Assembly (NCBI GenBank): GCA_026874595.1
Contig: CM049316.1
Location: forward strand, 72,073,176-72,137,175
DNA from: Sipunculus nudus
Lineage: Eukaryota; Annelida; Sipuncula; Golfingiida; Sipunculidae
Direction: 5' to 3'
Length of the DNA: 64,000 bases
Under the pieces are notes generated by a model. The model ran no database searches, was not told the origin of the DNA, and was given only the letters and a program-made list of their open reading frames with translations. Below are positions 1-12,300 of this stretch, piece after piece; within the stretch, counting starts at the first letter, position 1, and each line of letters opens with the position of its first letter. The translations under genes and the position numbers were made by a program.

Positions 1-124
1 TCAGATGTTGTACAAAATCTTACTGCTGTTAATTGTGTAAAAACTGACCCTGACCCAATTAAAATACATGCTGATTGTAAGTGTGATGTAGACATTCAGT
101 GTGGTACAGTACCGCTTAAAAACG

Positions 125-1540
125 CAGACGTGCTTAATAACCTGGATGCCAAACTGTAACACCTTACCGCACAACAACAGCAAGACCTTACGAACCTGCT
201 GCGGAATTATGAAAATTTGTTCAATAACATTCCAACGCGAACTTACATATTGTGCCATTACGTCGATGTTGGCGAGGCAAGCGCAGTCAAGCAGCATCCT
301 TATAGACTAAATCCAGAAAAGCAAAAGTATTTACAGGATGGGATTCAATATTTGCTGGACAATGATTCTATTGAACCTAGTAACAGTAACTGGAGTTCAC
401 CATTTATTCTTATGCCAAATCTGATGGAAGTTATCGTATGTGCACAGATTATCGAAAACTGAATTCTGTCACCAAGACTGACACGTTCCCGATTTCGAGG
501 ATCGATGATTGTATTGAGAGAGTCGGTAGCTCCTGATATGTTTCCAAGTTTGACTTGCTAAAAGGATTCTGGCAAGTTCCGCTGACAGTACGAGCGAAAG
601 AAGTGTCGGCATTTGTGACGCCGCAAGTACTCTACCAGTATAAAGTTATGCCGTTTGGCATGAAGAACTCGCCAGCCACGTTCCAACGCCTCATCCATAT
701 GATTATCAAGGACATTCAGGGCTGCGACGCATATATTGATGACCTTATCGTGACAGCGACACCTGGGAGAAACATCTGCAAATTCTTCGCGACCTCTTCG
801 AAAGACTAAGTGAAGCACGTCTGACCGCCAACTTAGTAAACTCTGAGTTTTGTCATGCACAAGTAATATGTTTACTCCATATTGTAGGGCAGGGTCATGT
901 AAAACCTGTTGATGCTACAAATAAGTGCCATTTCTGCATTTCCTAGACCAGAATACAAAAAGCAAATAATGCGTTTTCTTGGTATTGTTGGATAATACAG
1001 GAAGTTTTGTCCGCATTTCTCTACTGTAGCTGAATCTTTGACTAATTTGTTAAAGAAGAATCAAAAGTTTGTATGGAATGTTCAGTGTGAAAATGCATCT
1101 AAGAATTTTAAGGCAATTCTGCAAAGTTCTCAAGTTTTAACAGCTCCTGACTTTTCTGAACCTTTCAAGTTAGCTGTAAATGCTAGTGATACTGCTGCTG
1201 GTGTTGTGTTGTTACAAGAAGGCAATGATGGCATAGATCATCCAATTCGTTATTTCTCAAGAACGTTTAATGCAAACCAGAAAAAGTACTCCACTATTGA
1301 ACAAGAATGTTTGGCTTTGATTTTGGCATTGGAATATTTTGAAATTTATGTTACTTCATCAGTCAAGCCTATCATTGTCTTCAGTGATCACAATCCCCTC
1401 ACGTTCATGAACAAGTTGAAGTGTAAAAATCAAGATCGTTAAGATGGAGTTTGTTCTTACAGGATTACAACCTTGAAATCAGACACATTAAAGGGAAAGA
1501 CGATGTACTTGCTGATTGCTTATCGAGATGTTTATGAAAT
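125..1540 (+). pseudogene. pol: Reverse transcriptase-RNase H pseudogene of copy 1
   Basis: Broken pieces of one pol frame. The RT part (217-809) shows the finger and palm sequence around [21 protein letters not shown] and the catalytic YIDD motif near 732. RNase H (1038-1442) shows LAVNASDTAAGVVLL, where the usual first Asp of the DAS motif is Asn, then [16 protein letters not shown] and [10 protein letters not shown]. Stops interrupt the frame near 155 and 536, and an indel near 418 shifts it. The missing DAS aspartate alone would impair RNase H. It is a non-functional relic. Confidence 0.88.
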
Positions 1541-1658
1541 GTTGTAAACGAGGTGTTCTTGTAATAATGTGAATAAGATGATTTTTGAGATGTTGTAAAA
1601 ATTTAGTGATTGTGATCGCAAAAAAGAAAGTTTTGAGAAAACTTTCTTTTCTTCTTAC

Positions 1659-1669
1659 AGAAGGGGGAG
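1659..1669 (+). promoter_or_regulatory. Polypurine tract of copy 1
   Basis: AGAAGGGGGAG lies directly before the LTR start TGTTACAG, the expected site of plus-strand priming. Confidence 0.8.
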
Positions 1670-2510
1670 TGTTACAGATGTCTTTTTTTCTTGTGTGACA
1701 CGGGCGTAACACGTGTTGTAGCGGCCTCGCCGGGCCGGTTGTCGCACTCTCAGTTTAATCCGTGCTGGTTGAACGCTCGTTGTCATGCTGTTCTGGGGGG
1801 TTTTCTCGCCTGGCTGAGCCGGGCGAGCTCACGTGTGAACCCTGATATGTATAGACATAGCATTCGTTGTTCTGGAAGTTTCCTGTAACGCGTGTGTACT
1901 GTGTATTATGTTAGCTTCTTTAGATTGTTCGAGAAATAGAAAGTTTTCGCTTTGAGATGAGAAGCTGTAAATAGGGGCTCCGTTTTAAAGCCGAGAGAGA
2001 GGTGAGAGAATATTCCAGCGGATACGGAAGCGTGTTAGTCAGTGTATGGGACCTATCCGATCATCCAGTAATTTCAGGGATTCTTCTGTTACTAACTCTT
2101 TATAATTTAGTGCTGCCTGTCTCAAGTTTACTTTCGGGATTGTTACAAGAGCTTAACATTGAATTGTTATTCTCTGAGAAGATTTATTTGAATTACTGTT
2201 CATCTGGTTTGTTCATTTTAAATGACTGGTCGCTTTGACAGTGGTGGTACCCAGGTACTGTGCACTTTGTTTATTTTACTGTGTGATTATATTGATTAGC
2301 TGTTATACTGTTGTTGTACTGAGTAGTTGCATTGATTTAGTGTATTGTTTTAAGAATAAATTATTGTTATTTGTTAACAAGAAACCACTGACTTCTTTAT
2401 TCATTCCCCTAAACATTTCACGCTGCCTAGTGTTACAGAATTTTTTTTCTCCATTACAAAATTTATGTTCATCACGCATACGCGATCTGTTGATATTAGG
2501 TTCCGTGACA
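1670..2510 (+). repeat. 3' LTR of copy 1
   Basis: The LTR begins TGTTACAG and ends CCGTGACA, an imperfect terminal inversion. A TATA-like TAAATAGGGGC lies near 1970 and an AATAAA near 2354, giving a U3-R-U5 layout. Short open frames inside recur in every LTR copy and are not genes. Confidence 0.9.
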
Positions 2511-3623
2511 TAATGTTTAGCTAATATGGGCACCTCTATATTCTTTAAAGTAGCACATTTCCCCTGCTAATGTGGGCACTTGATTTTTCCTGGCTGAACT
2601 ATCTTTCTATTTAAACTTTCTGTTCTTCATTGATTATGAATTTTTATTTATTATTGAGATAAACCATTAATTATATAATATTCATATTTCAACTATGAAT
2701 GATTAAACAAAAACAAAGTCAGAGGTGTATTACTGTCAGATTGCATAATTAATATTATAGCCTTCTCGACTCAAGGTTAGGAAAGGAATGCATTCATTCT
2801 AATTAGATTACTTTCATTGATGGGCCCGTTCATGCTCCGGTCAGACCTCAGCCCAGACTGGCTGTTCAGTATGATGGCTATTAGCCAGCAGTGAATGCAC
2901 CACTCAGTAGCCATTCATAGTGGACTCATAAGCATAGTTTGATCAGACAGTCACTATAGACTTCTTTATGTCAGCGAAGCAAAGAAACTGCTACAGTTAA
3001 TACAATGACTGGCGCCCTACTCATTCGCCCGATTATTTGGTACTCTGAGATAAAGAATTAGGGTAAAGTGCCCTTGGTCCACTAGCAGTTGCACTTTATG
3101 ATTAACACAAAGCATTGGTCATTCGCATGTATTGTGTCATATTCACTGATATTGTCCGGTTATAAAATGTCAACCGAACACTGATACATAAAGGTTTGGT
3201 ATAGTCCGAAAAGTGTTCTTGTTTAAAGATTCAGAGAGAGGCTTGTGGTGGAGAAAGTTTGTATAACAGCATGGTATATCTAAGGATCCGGTATGTTACT
3301 TATCATTATATTATACATATATAAGTAAGAGGATCAATGTTTGAAGGTTACGTTCATTGATGTATATGTTATAACACACACACACACACATATATATCAA
3401 CAGTTAGGAAATTTAACTTAATAACCTTGATTGTTAAAAACAGGGAGAAGTACATGCATAAAGTTAATGAATTACTCTTAAAACAGACTCAGCATTAGTA
3501 ATATTTCAAAGAAGGGGTCATCACTGAATGGAGAAGCTATTATCTCTATATAGTGGGCACCTCTTTAAAGTGGGCAGTTTGGCCGTGTCGCAAGAGTGCC
3601 CACAATATAGAGGTTCGACTGTA

Positions 3624-6284
3624 ATTTCAAACGAGTCATACAATATATGTTAACAGACACGTATGTTAATATGGTTTTGTTAATTTGATACCTATTTGAT
3701 TTCACTGTCACGATTGACGGCGTGGCTGTGTTTGAAAAATTCTGTTTAAGATATAATACATATTTTAAATATTGAAACGAATAACCACTGACATCTCCAG
3801 ACTGCGGTTGGTCATTCGCTTGATGTCAAACACAATATAAAGAAATGCCATCCAAGGGGATATACAATTGTTTTTGGATTGTACAATTTCATAACTCATT
3901 CCTTAATTTAATACTAACCGATCTAGAAAGTTCCATTGAATCCGTTTAACATATACCCCAAGTGAACGTTTATACTGAATTTTTCTAAATTAAACCCTGT
4001 CGGCTTAGCAGTAGTAGTAGTAATAATAATAATTGTTATCAATCTGCCTTCGAAGGGAAACAAGCACCGCGATGCTAACAAAACTGTGTTGGTATCCATT
4101 TATACGGCCGACATTCCTTAGTAAATTCGTGCATAAGTGCTTCTACATTTGTGAATATTCCATGATGAAATCCCTGAATCCGTATCATGTGCCGGATCCA
4201 CACAAACATATCATGATATATCCACTATTGTAAACAAAAACATGCACTCACATTGTGTAGACGTTCTCATACCCTTTCCTTCATACTGTGAACAATTGCA
4301 TGTTATGCACTAATTAAACGCTGGCATTAGTGATGACTATTTTTTGGATTTAACACCAGACGGCCGGAATCCAAGCACTAAAAATAAATCGTGTGTATGA
4401 TTCAAATGGCAGCCGATCAAATATGCTCTTTCAGAAAGCTTTAGTAACCTAATGTAACATTGAGGTAAACCCCCTCGGTCAAGGGCCTGCTAGTTGCTGG
4501 CACAAAACTGCCTGTTCCTAGGTTACCATTTGGTTCAGCTGATCTGTTACTTTTGTGTCGTTATCTCTAGTTATCACAATAAGAAAACCAAATCAATGAA
4601 GTTTAAAACGGGGAGATGAAGCTGATACGGAAACAGCTGCATTTCTCCGGTACAAAGTCAATACGATATATGCTGTAATAATTTTTAGGACACCGCTTGA
4701 AAAGAAGTTGTCTTTTAAAAACCAACCTGTCCGTCTGTCTGTCCGACTGTCTATCTGTCTGTCGGCCCGTCCAATAAAATGATAACTCCATTTAGGGTAG
4801 ACATGGTTTTCAAGTTTGATTTGTACATGCCCCACAAGTTAAGGAAGAACCCCTTTTTATTTTAGTGTCAAATGTACAAGCCATAGGACCCATCTCTTCA
4901 AAACGTTTGTTGATACGTTTAAAGCCAAACGTTTCAACCCAAACCATCCATCTTACATAAACATATGTTTGAAAGGCCATGCTGATTCATTCACAGAGAT
5001 ATAGAAAAAGAATACACAGAAAAAGGTCCGATCACACAGTATGGTAATCGTACCCATGACCCTCCAAATGTCGGGGGTCTGCTCTAACAGTGAGCTAACA
5101 GGGATCCCCAAGTTCCTCTGTGTATCAGCACATTTTTGTTTATAAAGTAAAGTGACGGCATACTGTGACTGGTATTATACATACTTCATCTGCCGACACA
5201 GCGACTTTGCATGCAGCAGTGACGAAGTGATGGCCTTTTATGGTACGCATCAAATATTATAAAAAGATGTTTAAATGGCCATGCTGGTCCATTTTATAGG
5301 GATATTTAACAAGAAAACACAGAAAAGTTCCGTCTTACCTAATACCTCACCTGCCAAAAGGGTCAAGGTCGAAGGTGCATGCTGTCCAAAAAATCCTTTT
5401 CGGATGATAACTCCAGTTTGGATCGATATATGGATTTCATACATGACTTATATATGGCCCATCACTAAATCAAGAACCCTCTTGATTTAGAGGTGAGAGA
5501 TCAAGGTCACAGGACACAGATTTTTAAAAAGTTTGTAAGTAATTTAAGCCAAACTTGGCACCCCACAGCTTTCATCTTGCACAAACAGCACATCTACTAA
5601 AAGGGTAGTCCCTGTAAATTTGGGATGATATGGCCAAATGTCAAGGTCACAGGAGCCATCTGTCCAAAAATTCATATCCAGATGATAACTCCAATTTGGT
5701 TTGACATATGGATTTCAAACTTGACTAATATTTGGCGCACCGCTAATATAAAAAAAAACTTTTTATTTTGGGGTCATGAAGTCAATGTTGAAGATCACAC
5801 GACCAACATCTTTATAAATATTGTGAAGGCTTGCAAATGTTTCATACTAAATCTTTCACTTTTGTATTTCCTTACAATAGGGGATAAGCATATTGATTTC
5901 GACTTTCATTCAAAGGTCAAGGTCACCCGACCGTCCTTCTGATGTATATACTTAATGGCTTACAGTTTATAAATACATCTAATGTAATTATGCCTCCTTT
6001 GCTTGGGATACTCCACTTCTACAAATTCATACACGACTATCACTGATTCAAACCGTAACCTCATGGTTCAGATGATTTTCTAATACTGTTTGGATCAGCT
6101 CCTTCCGTCTCTGCATATAATCAGGTCCTTTATTATATTTTTTTTCAAGCATTACTCAGTCCACATTGGACGGGTAAGGGCCTTCTGCTTGGACAATCCT
6201 GATCTGTCATTATTCTAGTTTTATTACAGATGCGGTACTAATAACTGACCTGATCGTAGTGTAAATACAGCTTCACATACGTAC
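3624..6284. other. Intron after exon A6; exon C deleted here
   Basis: The position that holds exon C in the other cassettes (about 73 bp from the pogo-like end) is missing: the sequence runs from GATACCTA straight into TTTGATTTCACTGTCACG near 3690. The rest aligns with introns 24986-27539 and 10958-13729. A shortened relic of an older A exon lies near 4265-4320, and diverged ~290 bp repeats fill 4690-5950. Confidence 0.65.
4690..5950. repeat. Diverged ~290 bp tandem intronic repeats with CTGT microsatellite
   Basis: Three to four degenerate copies share phrases such as GATGATAACTCCA, ACATATGGATTTCAAACTTGA and TCAAGGTCACAGGA. A CTGTCTGTC microsatellite sits at about 4727-4765. The same block recurs at 12240-13390, 25950-27200 and, shortened, 47960-48400. 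Exact TCAAGGTCA words occur at 5501, 5641 and 5917. Confidence 0.7.
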
Positions 6285-6388
6285 CTGGCGTCACATTTCA
6301 TTCCCATACAGTCAATATCAGCGGTTCCCAGATTCGTAGCTGTGTCGATGCCACATGTTTGAGACCTTACCCAAAAGTTAATGGCAGC
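6285..6388 (-). CDS. Exon A6 of modular Cys-rich gene
   Basis: Bounded by TTGCTTTAAG| and a strong donor CAG|GTACGT. It is 104 bp, 34 codons plus two bases, entering at phase 0 and leaving at phase 2. It encodes AAINFWV, then three Cys in the contexts QTCG, IDCM and MKCD. It differs from A4 by one synonymous base in the part compared. The next exon C is deleted in this cassette; because C exons are phase-symmetric, A6 could still splice in frame to a B exon beyond the left edge. Confidence 0.78.
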
Positions 6389-9300
6389 CTTAAAGCAAAA
6401 TGAAAATAGCATTTACATAGAGTATAAATTAACGGTGATAATAAACAGAAGCGTTGTTGACATAGCAAAGTTGAGTGTATTGCATATTTAAGGCATCTTT
6501 TGGCTACTCACGTTTTAGGGGAATCAAACACATAACATGTTATTTCGAGATAATTCAGTCAATCAGTGTCTAGCTTGGTCATGTTCATATTCATATGTAA
6601 CTCATACAGAAAGCATTATGGATATGACATATATGCATCAATTGCCTGATTAACTCGTCGTTTATAAAAGCGTTTCATATTTTGTCGAATATTTAAATAA
6701 AACAAATATTTGGTAATTTGAAAATTATAAAGGAACATTTTTTATTCAGTTTCAGCACAAATAAATATATATTCCAAAATATGTTGTGGGAATGAAGAAA
6801 ATAATATTCTTGTGGACAGCTTATGTTCTAACTTTCCTTGGACAAGTGTGTTTGTGGGGGTTGTCCCCGGATTTGAGCAGGTGTCAGAAAGATGAGCATT
6901 TCTCTAGGTGGCTTGTCCCCTCAAAGTTTTTCAAAACAAGGCCAATTGGACATAATTAGTATCAAACTGTTCCAGAAGGTTTGTTAATAGGGAATTGATC
7001 TCTATACTTCAAACAATATTTTACATGTTGATGTAGTGATAAAACAGTTGCAAACGCTATAACATACTATAGTATTAAATCGGAATGTAGAGACCGAGTT
7101 GATAATTGGTGACATATTTTCCCATAAACACCTTAATTTCTTTTTAAGTACTAAAATATCATTTTAAATGGTCAACTGAATCTAGCAATTGCATTTTGTC
7201 GCAGATTTGAACATTCCCTGTTAATAAGAAAGTGTAATCTCATACGCGAAAATTGCACACCTGTAAACAAACACACACACCACTCATTAAATATAAACCT
7301 CTTCTAATTCCATTTATTATTATGGAGAAATAATCATGTACGAGCTAACCGAAACTGAGGTCGTAGATTTATGATCGCAACAAATCTTCTTGTGTTGTTC
7401 CTTGTCACTCATTTCTTTGTCCATTCCTTTGCCTTTTCCCTTGTCTTCTTCTTCTCCATGGTGATCTCCTGGTCCTTTGAAGCCGATAGTCAACAGGATT
7501 TTCATACCTCGCAACTTCTCGAGAAGACCCATGCAGACCTCTGAACACTTTGCTCTGACGTCATTATCGCACGTGAGTTCGGGTATTGGATGGAGCACTG
7601 CCTTTGTGCCCATGGAGGTTGTCATATTGCAAACACACCTGGAATTGAAGAACAGTTAAAATGGTTATATTTTTTTTTCTTAATTATTAAAAAAAAATAC
7701 AAGATAGGTTCCTGGTCTATTGATGGCACTGCCTATTGAATAATGATATAAGTATCCTATTGATAAGAATGACAGGTTATCTATCTTTCTGGATTCACAG
7801 TTTTATTCGCACGAAATATGAATAATTCAGAAGTGTTATCCTGTCTTGTTAACATAGATCTAATCTCTGAATCTCTGTTGCCTTTGAAGCACGGCGATTC
7901 TTGAACTGAGTACCTGCTCTGAGGAACATCGCCTTACCCACTTTTCCTACCCCAGTAATCCAAATAAAATAGTAAAAAATAATAGATATAAAATATGTGA
8001 AGTAGCACTATAGTAATGTGGGAGTATTTTTTTTATATGTTTGTTGATAGACTCATTTTATTAAATGAAGCTGGCATATAAACCAAATGTTTGCAATTTC
8101 CAATTAAAGGAAGTCTTCGCCCAACGCTCGCAACTCAGTTGTAATGGATTGTGTACGACCTTGAAGTAATACCAAATATGAATCTGTTACCTATTAGAAA
8201 TATTTCTAATATATTAATAATTTTGGAAAATAAACATTTTTAAGAAATTTATTTTCCAAAATTATTAATATATTAGAAATATTTAACATTTTTAAGAAAT
8301 TAAACAAAAACAGGTGTTCCTGAAAAACGAAAAGAAAATTAAGGAAAAAGAAATATCTTTGCTCCAAATTTAAATGTAGAAATAAATTCGTCAACCCCTA
8401 TAAGTCCCCTATATAACTAAACATAAATACTGAATTGATCGAAATCGTTTAAAATTTTGTTGAGTCTAAGAGGAATTTGTTGACATTATCAGAACATGTC
8501 TCCATTAATCAATGAAATAATTAAATATTTTAAATTTGTCATTTTGTAATACTTTGGGTTGATTGCGTTCATCTGGCTTACCCAATTATATATGCAAAAT
8601 AGCTGTCAATTGTACTGTGATTCTGCATTTTTGATATAAGTGAAAAAAGGCAATCACTGTCTGTTAAATCACAAAAACCCCCTTTATTATCATAATATTT
8701 CCCACAAAAAAAGCAAGTGTATGGTTCTTATATAATAAAATGCATAAATTTTTGATGCATACTCAAAGATTTGAACATTTTAGTCATATTTTGTATGATC
8801 TTTCAACTATTACAGTCGAACCTCTTTGAGTGGGCTTCTCCATAAAGTGGGTACCTCTATAAGTAGGCACTTTTGGGCAGTCCCATTTTTTTTTCTCTTT
8901 ATTATTGTTGCAGATGTCTTTTTTATTGTGTGACAGCGGCTTAACTCGTGTTGTAGCGGCCTCGCCTGGCCGGGTGTTGCACTCTCAGTTTAATCCGTGC
9001 TGGTTGAACTCTAGTTGTCATGCTATTCTGGGTTTTTTTCGCCTGGCTGAGCCGGGCGAGTTCACGTGTGAACCCTGATATGTTAAGACACTGCATTCGT
9101 TGTTTTGGATGTTTCCAGTATCGCGTGTGTACTGTGTATTATGTTAGATTCTTTAGATTGTTCGAGAAATAGAAAGTTCTCGGCTTAAGATGAGAAGCTG
9201 TAAATAGGGGTTGCGTTTTAAAGCCGAGAGAGAGGTAAGAGAATAATCAAGCGGACACGGAAGCGTGTTAGTCAGTGTGTGGGACCTATCCGATTATCCA

Positions 9301-12300
9301 GTAATTATAGGGATTCTACTTTTACTAACACTTTACAATTTAGTGCTGTCTGTCTCAAGTTTACCCTCGGGATTGTTACAAGAGCTTAACATTGGACTGA
9401 TATTTTCTGAGAAGATTTATGTGAATTACTGTTCATCTGGTTTATTCATTTTAAAGGACTTGTCGTTTTGACAGTGGTGGTACCCAGATACTGTGCACTT
9501 TGTTTATTTTAGTGTTTGATTATATTGATACGCTGTTATACTGTTGTTTTGTTATGTAATAGTATTGATTTAGCGTATTGTTTTAAAAATAAATTATTGT
9601 TATTTGTTAACAAGAAACCACTGACTTCTTTATTCATTCCACTAGACATTTCACGCTGCCTTGTGATTTTTTTTCTGCATTAAAAAATGTGTGTTCATCA
9701 CGCATACGCGATCTGTTGATATTAGGTTCCGTGACATAATGTTTAGCTAATATGGGCACCTCTATATTCTTTAAAGTAGCACATTTCCCCTGCTAATGTG
9801 GGCACTTAATTTTTCCTGGCTGAACTATCTTTCTATTTAAACTTTCTTTTCTTCATTGATTATGAATTTTTATTTATTATTGAGAATAACCATTAATTAT
9901 ATAATATTCATATTTCAACTATGAATGATCAAACAAAAACAAAGTCAGAGGTATATTACTGTCAGATTGCATAATTGTAATTATAGCCTTCTCGACTCAA
10001 GGTTAGGAAAGGAATACATGCATTCTTATTAGATTACTTTCATTGATGGGCCCGTACATGCTCCGGTCAGACCTCAGCCCAGACTGGCTGTTCAGTATGA
10101 TGGCTATTAGCCAGCAGTGAATGCACCACTCAGTAGCCATTCATACTGGAATCATGGGCATAGTTTGATCTGACAGTCACTAGAGACTTCCTTATGCCAG
10201 CGAAGCAAAGAAACTGCTACAGTTAATACAATGACTGGCGCCCTACTCATTCGCCCGATTATTTGGTACTCTGAGATAAAGAATTAGGGTAAAGTTCCCT
10301 TGGTCCGCTAGCAGTTGCACTTTTATGATCAACACAAAACACTGGTCATTCGCATGCATTGTGTCATATTCACTGATATTGTCCGGTTATAAAATGTCAA
10401 CCCAACACTGATATATAAAGGTTTGGTATAGTCCGAAAAGTGTTCTTGTTTAAAGATTCAGAGAGTGGCTTGTGGTGGAGAAAGTTTGTATAACAGCATG
10501 GTATATCTAAGGATCCGGAATGTTACTTATCATTATATTATACATATATAAGTAAGAGGATCAATGTTTGAAGGTTACGTTCATTGATGTATATGTTATA
10601 ACACACACACACACATATATATTAACCGTTATGAATTTTAACTTAATAACCTTGATTGTTACAAACAGGGAGAAAATACATGCATAAAGTTAATGAATTA
10701 ATCTTAAAACAAACTCAGCAATAGTAATACTTCAAAGTAGGTGTCAGCACTGAATGCCGCATGAATAACCTCCATATAGTGGGCACCTCTTTAAAGTGGG
10801 CAGTTTTGACCCGTCCCAAGGGTGTCCAGAAAATAGAGGTTCGACTGTAATTTCAAACGAGTCATACAATATATGTTAACAGACACGTATGTTAATAGTG
10901 TTTTGTTAATTTGATACCTACAGAGGATCCATGTATTCTTGCTTGGGATCTTCAGGCCTACAAATATATTAAATACAACTATGGTAATTATGAATTTATT
11001 TCTACCACTGTAACGATTGACGGTGTTGAAGTGTTTAAAAAATTCTGTTTGAGATATAATACATATATTAAATATTCAAACGATGAACCACTGACTTCTC
11101 CAGACTGCGGGTGATCATGCTTTTGATGTCAAACCCATGATAAAAAAAGGCTATCCAAGGGGATCCAGAAGTGCATTTTGATTGTAAAATTTTATAAATC
11201 ATCCCTTAATTAAAGACTAACCGATCTAGAAAATTCAGTTGAATCCGTTAAACATGTACCTAAAGTGAACGTCATACAGAACTTTTCTAAATTAAACCCT
11301 GTCGGCTTAGCAGTGGTAGTAATAACAATTATTGTTATCAATCTGCATTGGAAGGGAAGCAAGCCTCCGCGATGCTCCCAAAACTGTGTTTGCATCAATT
11401 TATTCGGCCCATATTCCTAAGTTTATACGTGCATAAGTTACTCTACATTTGTGGATATTCTTTGATGAGATCCCTGAATTCGTATCAAGTGCCGGATCCA
11501 CACCAACATATCATGATATATCCGCTGTTTTAAACACAAACTTACACACACACATTACGGATACGTACTCATACACCCTGTCAGATGCAATAAAAATATT
11601 TATAATAATAAGAATTATAATAATAATAATAATAATTATAATAATAATCATCATCATCATTATAATGATCATTATGAATATTATTGTTTTAACTAGTTAT
11701 TATTATTATTATCATTATTATTATAGCTGTCATCATGAATATTATAATTATTATAACAGATATTAAGACTCGACCCTTTTCCTTTCGTCAAGCAGTCCAA
11801 TGTTTCCTTCGTACTGTCCATGCATGGACAATTGCATGTTATGCACTTATTAAACGCTGCCATTTTTGTTTGGATTTAACACCAGACGGCCGGAATGCAA
11901 ACACTGAAATAAAGTGTGTGTATGATAGAAATGGCAGCCAATCAAATATGCTATTTCACAAAGCTTTAGCAACTTAAGGTAACATTGAGGTAAACTCCCC
12001 GGTCAAGGGCCGGCTGGCTGCCGGCACATAACTGCTTGTTCCTTGGGCAGGATTGTGGTTCAGATGATCGGTTAACCAAAGGCAAAGGCATTCTTGTCGT
12101 TTCCATTAGTGATCACATTAAAAGAAAAATCAATGAAGGTTTAAAGGGGGAGATAAAGCTCATACGGAAACAGCTGCATTTTCCCGGTACATAGTCAACC
12201 CGATATATGCTGTAACAATTTTTAGGAACCCGCATGAATAGAGGTTCCCCTATAGTAATCAACCTGTCCGTCTGCCTGCCTGTCCCACTGTCTTTCTGTC

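Larger units (their letters stand above)
1..2510 (+). mobile_element. Gmr1-like Ty3/gypsy retroelement copy 1, 3' part
   Basis: The window opens inside pol, just after the integrase C-terminal region as judged by alignment to copy 2 at 21185. Reverse transcriptase, RNase H, a polypurine tract and a 3' LTR follow. The reading frame is broken by several stops and small indels, so this copy is dead. The flank after the LTR (TAATGTTTAGC) is the same as after the LTRs at 9736, 23658 and 45266, so these loci share one ancestral insertion site. Confidence 0.9.
1..3621. mobile_element. Pogo-like non-autonomous DNA element, copy 1 (right part), holding retroelement copy 1
   Basis: The right terminus reads AGAGGTTCGACTG followed by TA. 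The left end lies outside the window. The interior after the LTR (2511-3621) repeats the interiors at 9737-10847, 23659-24875 and 45267-46353. It contains CA/TA microsatellites and GGGCACCTCT sub-repeats and no transposase frame. Confidence 0.8.

Noticed and set aside
1-297. Minus-strand frames opposite pol (also 558-860, 20244-20612, 21185-21481, 33451-33762)
   Set aside because: Antisense to recognisable RT or integrase motifs.
1691-2513. Short plus-strand frames of 65-116 codons inside LTRs (also 9265-9471, 22753-23661, 30247-30453, 44815-45021)
   Set aside because: They recur at fixed positions in every LTR, carry no domain, vary in frame between copies and lie in U3-R-U5.
2521-2580. GGGCACCTCT repeats beside the LTRs as host regulatory sites
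   Set aside because: They are sub-terminal repeats of the pogo-like element and recur at its ends.
7477-7659. Plus-strand frames opposite the B exons (also 15586-15768, 49768-49992, 50038-50337, 58509-58877)
   Set aside because: They are antisense shadows. The minus strand has the conserved Cys pattern and the splice sites.
11449-11766. Poly-Ile/Tyr frames over trinucleotide and TA arrays (also 46909-47410 and 60956-61159)
   Set aside because: They are translations of microsatellites. The only coding remains nearby are the relic A exons and exon A1, which are annotated separately.
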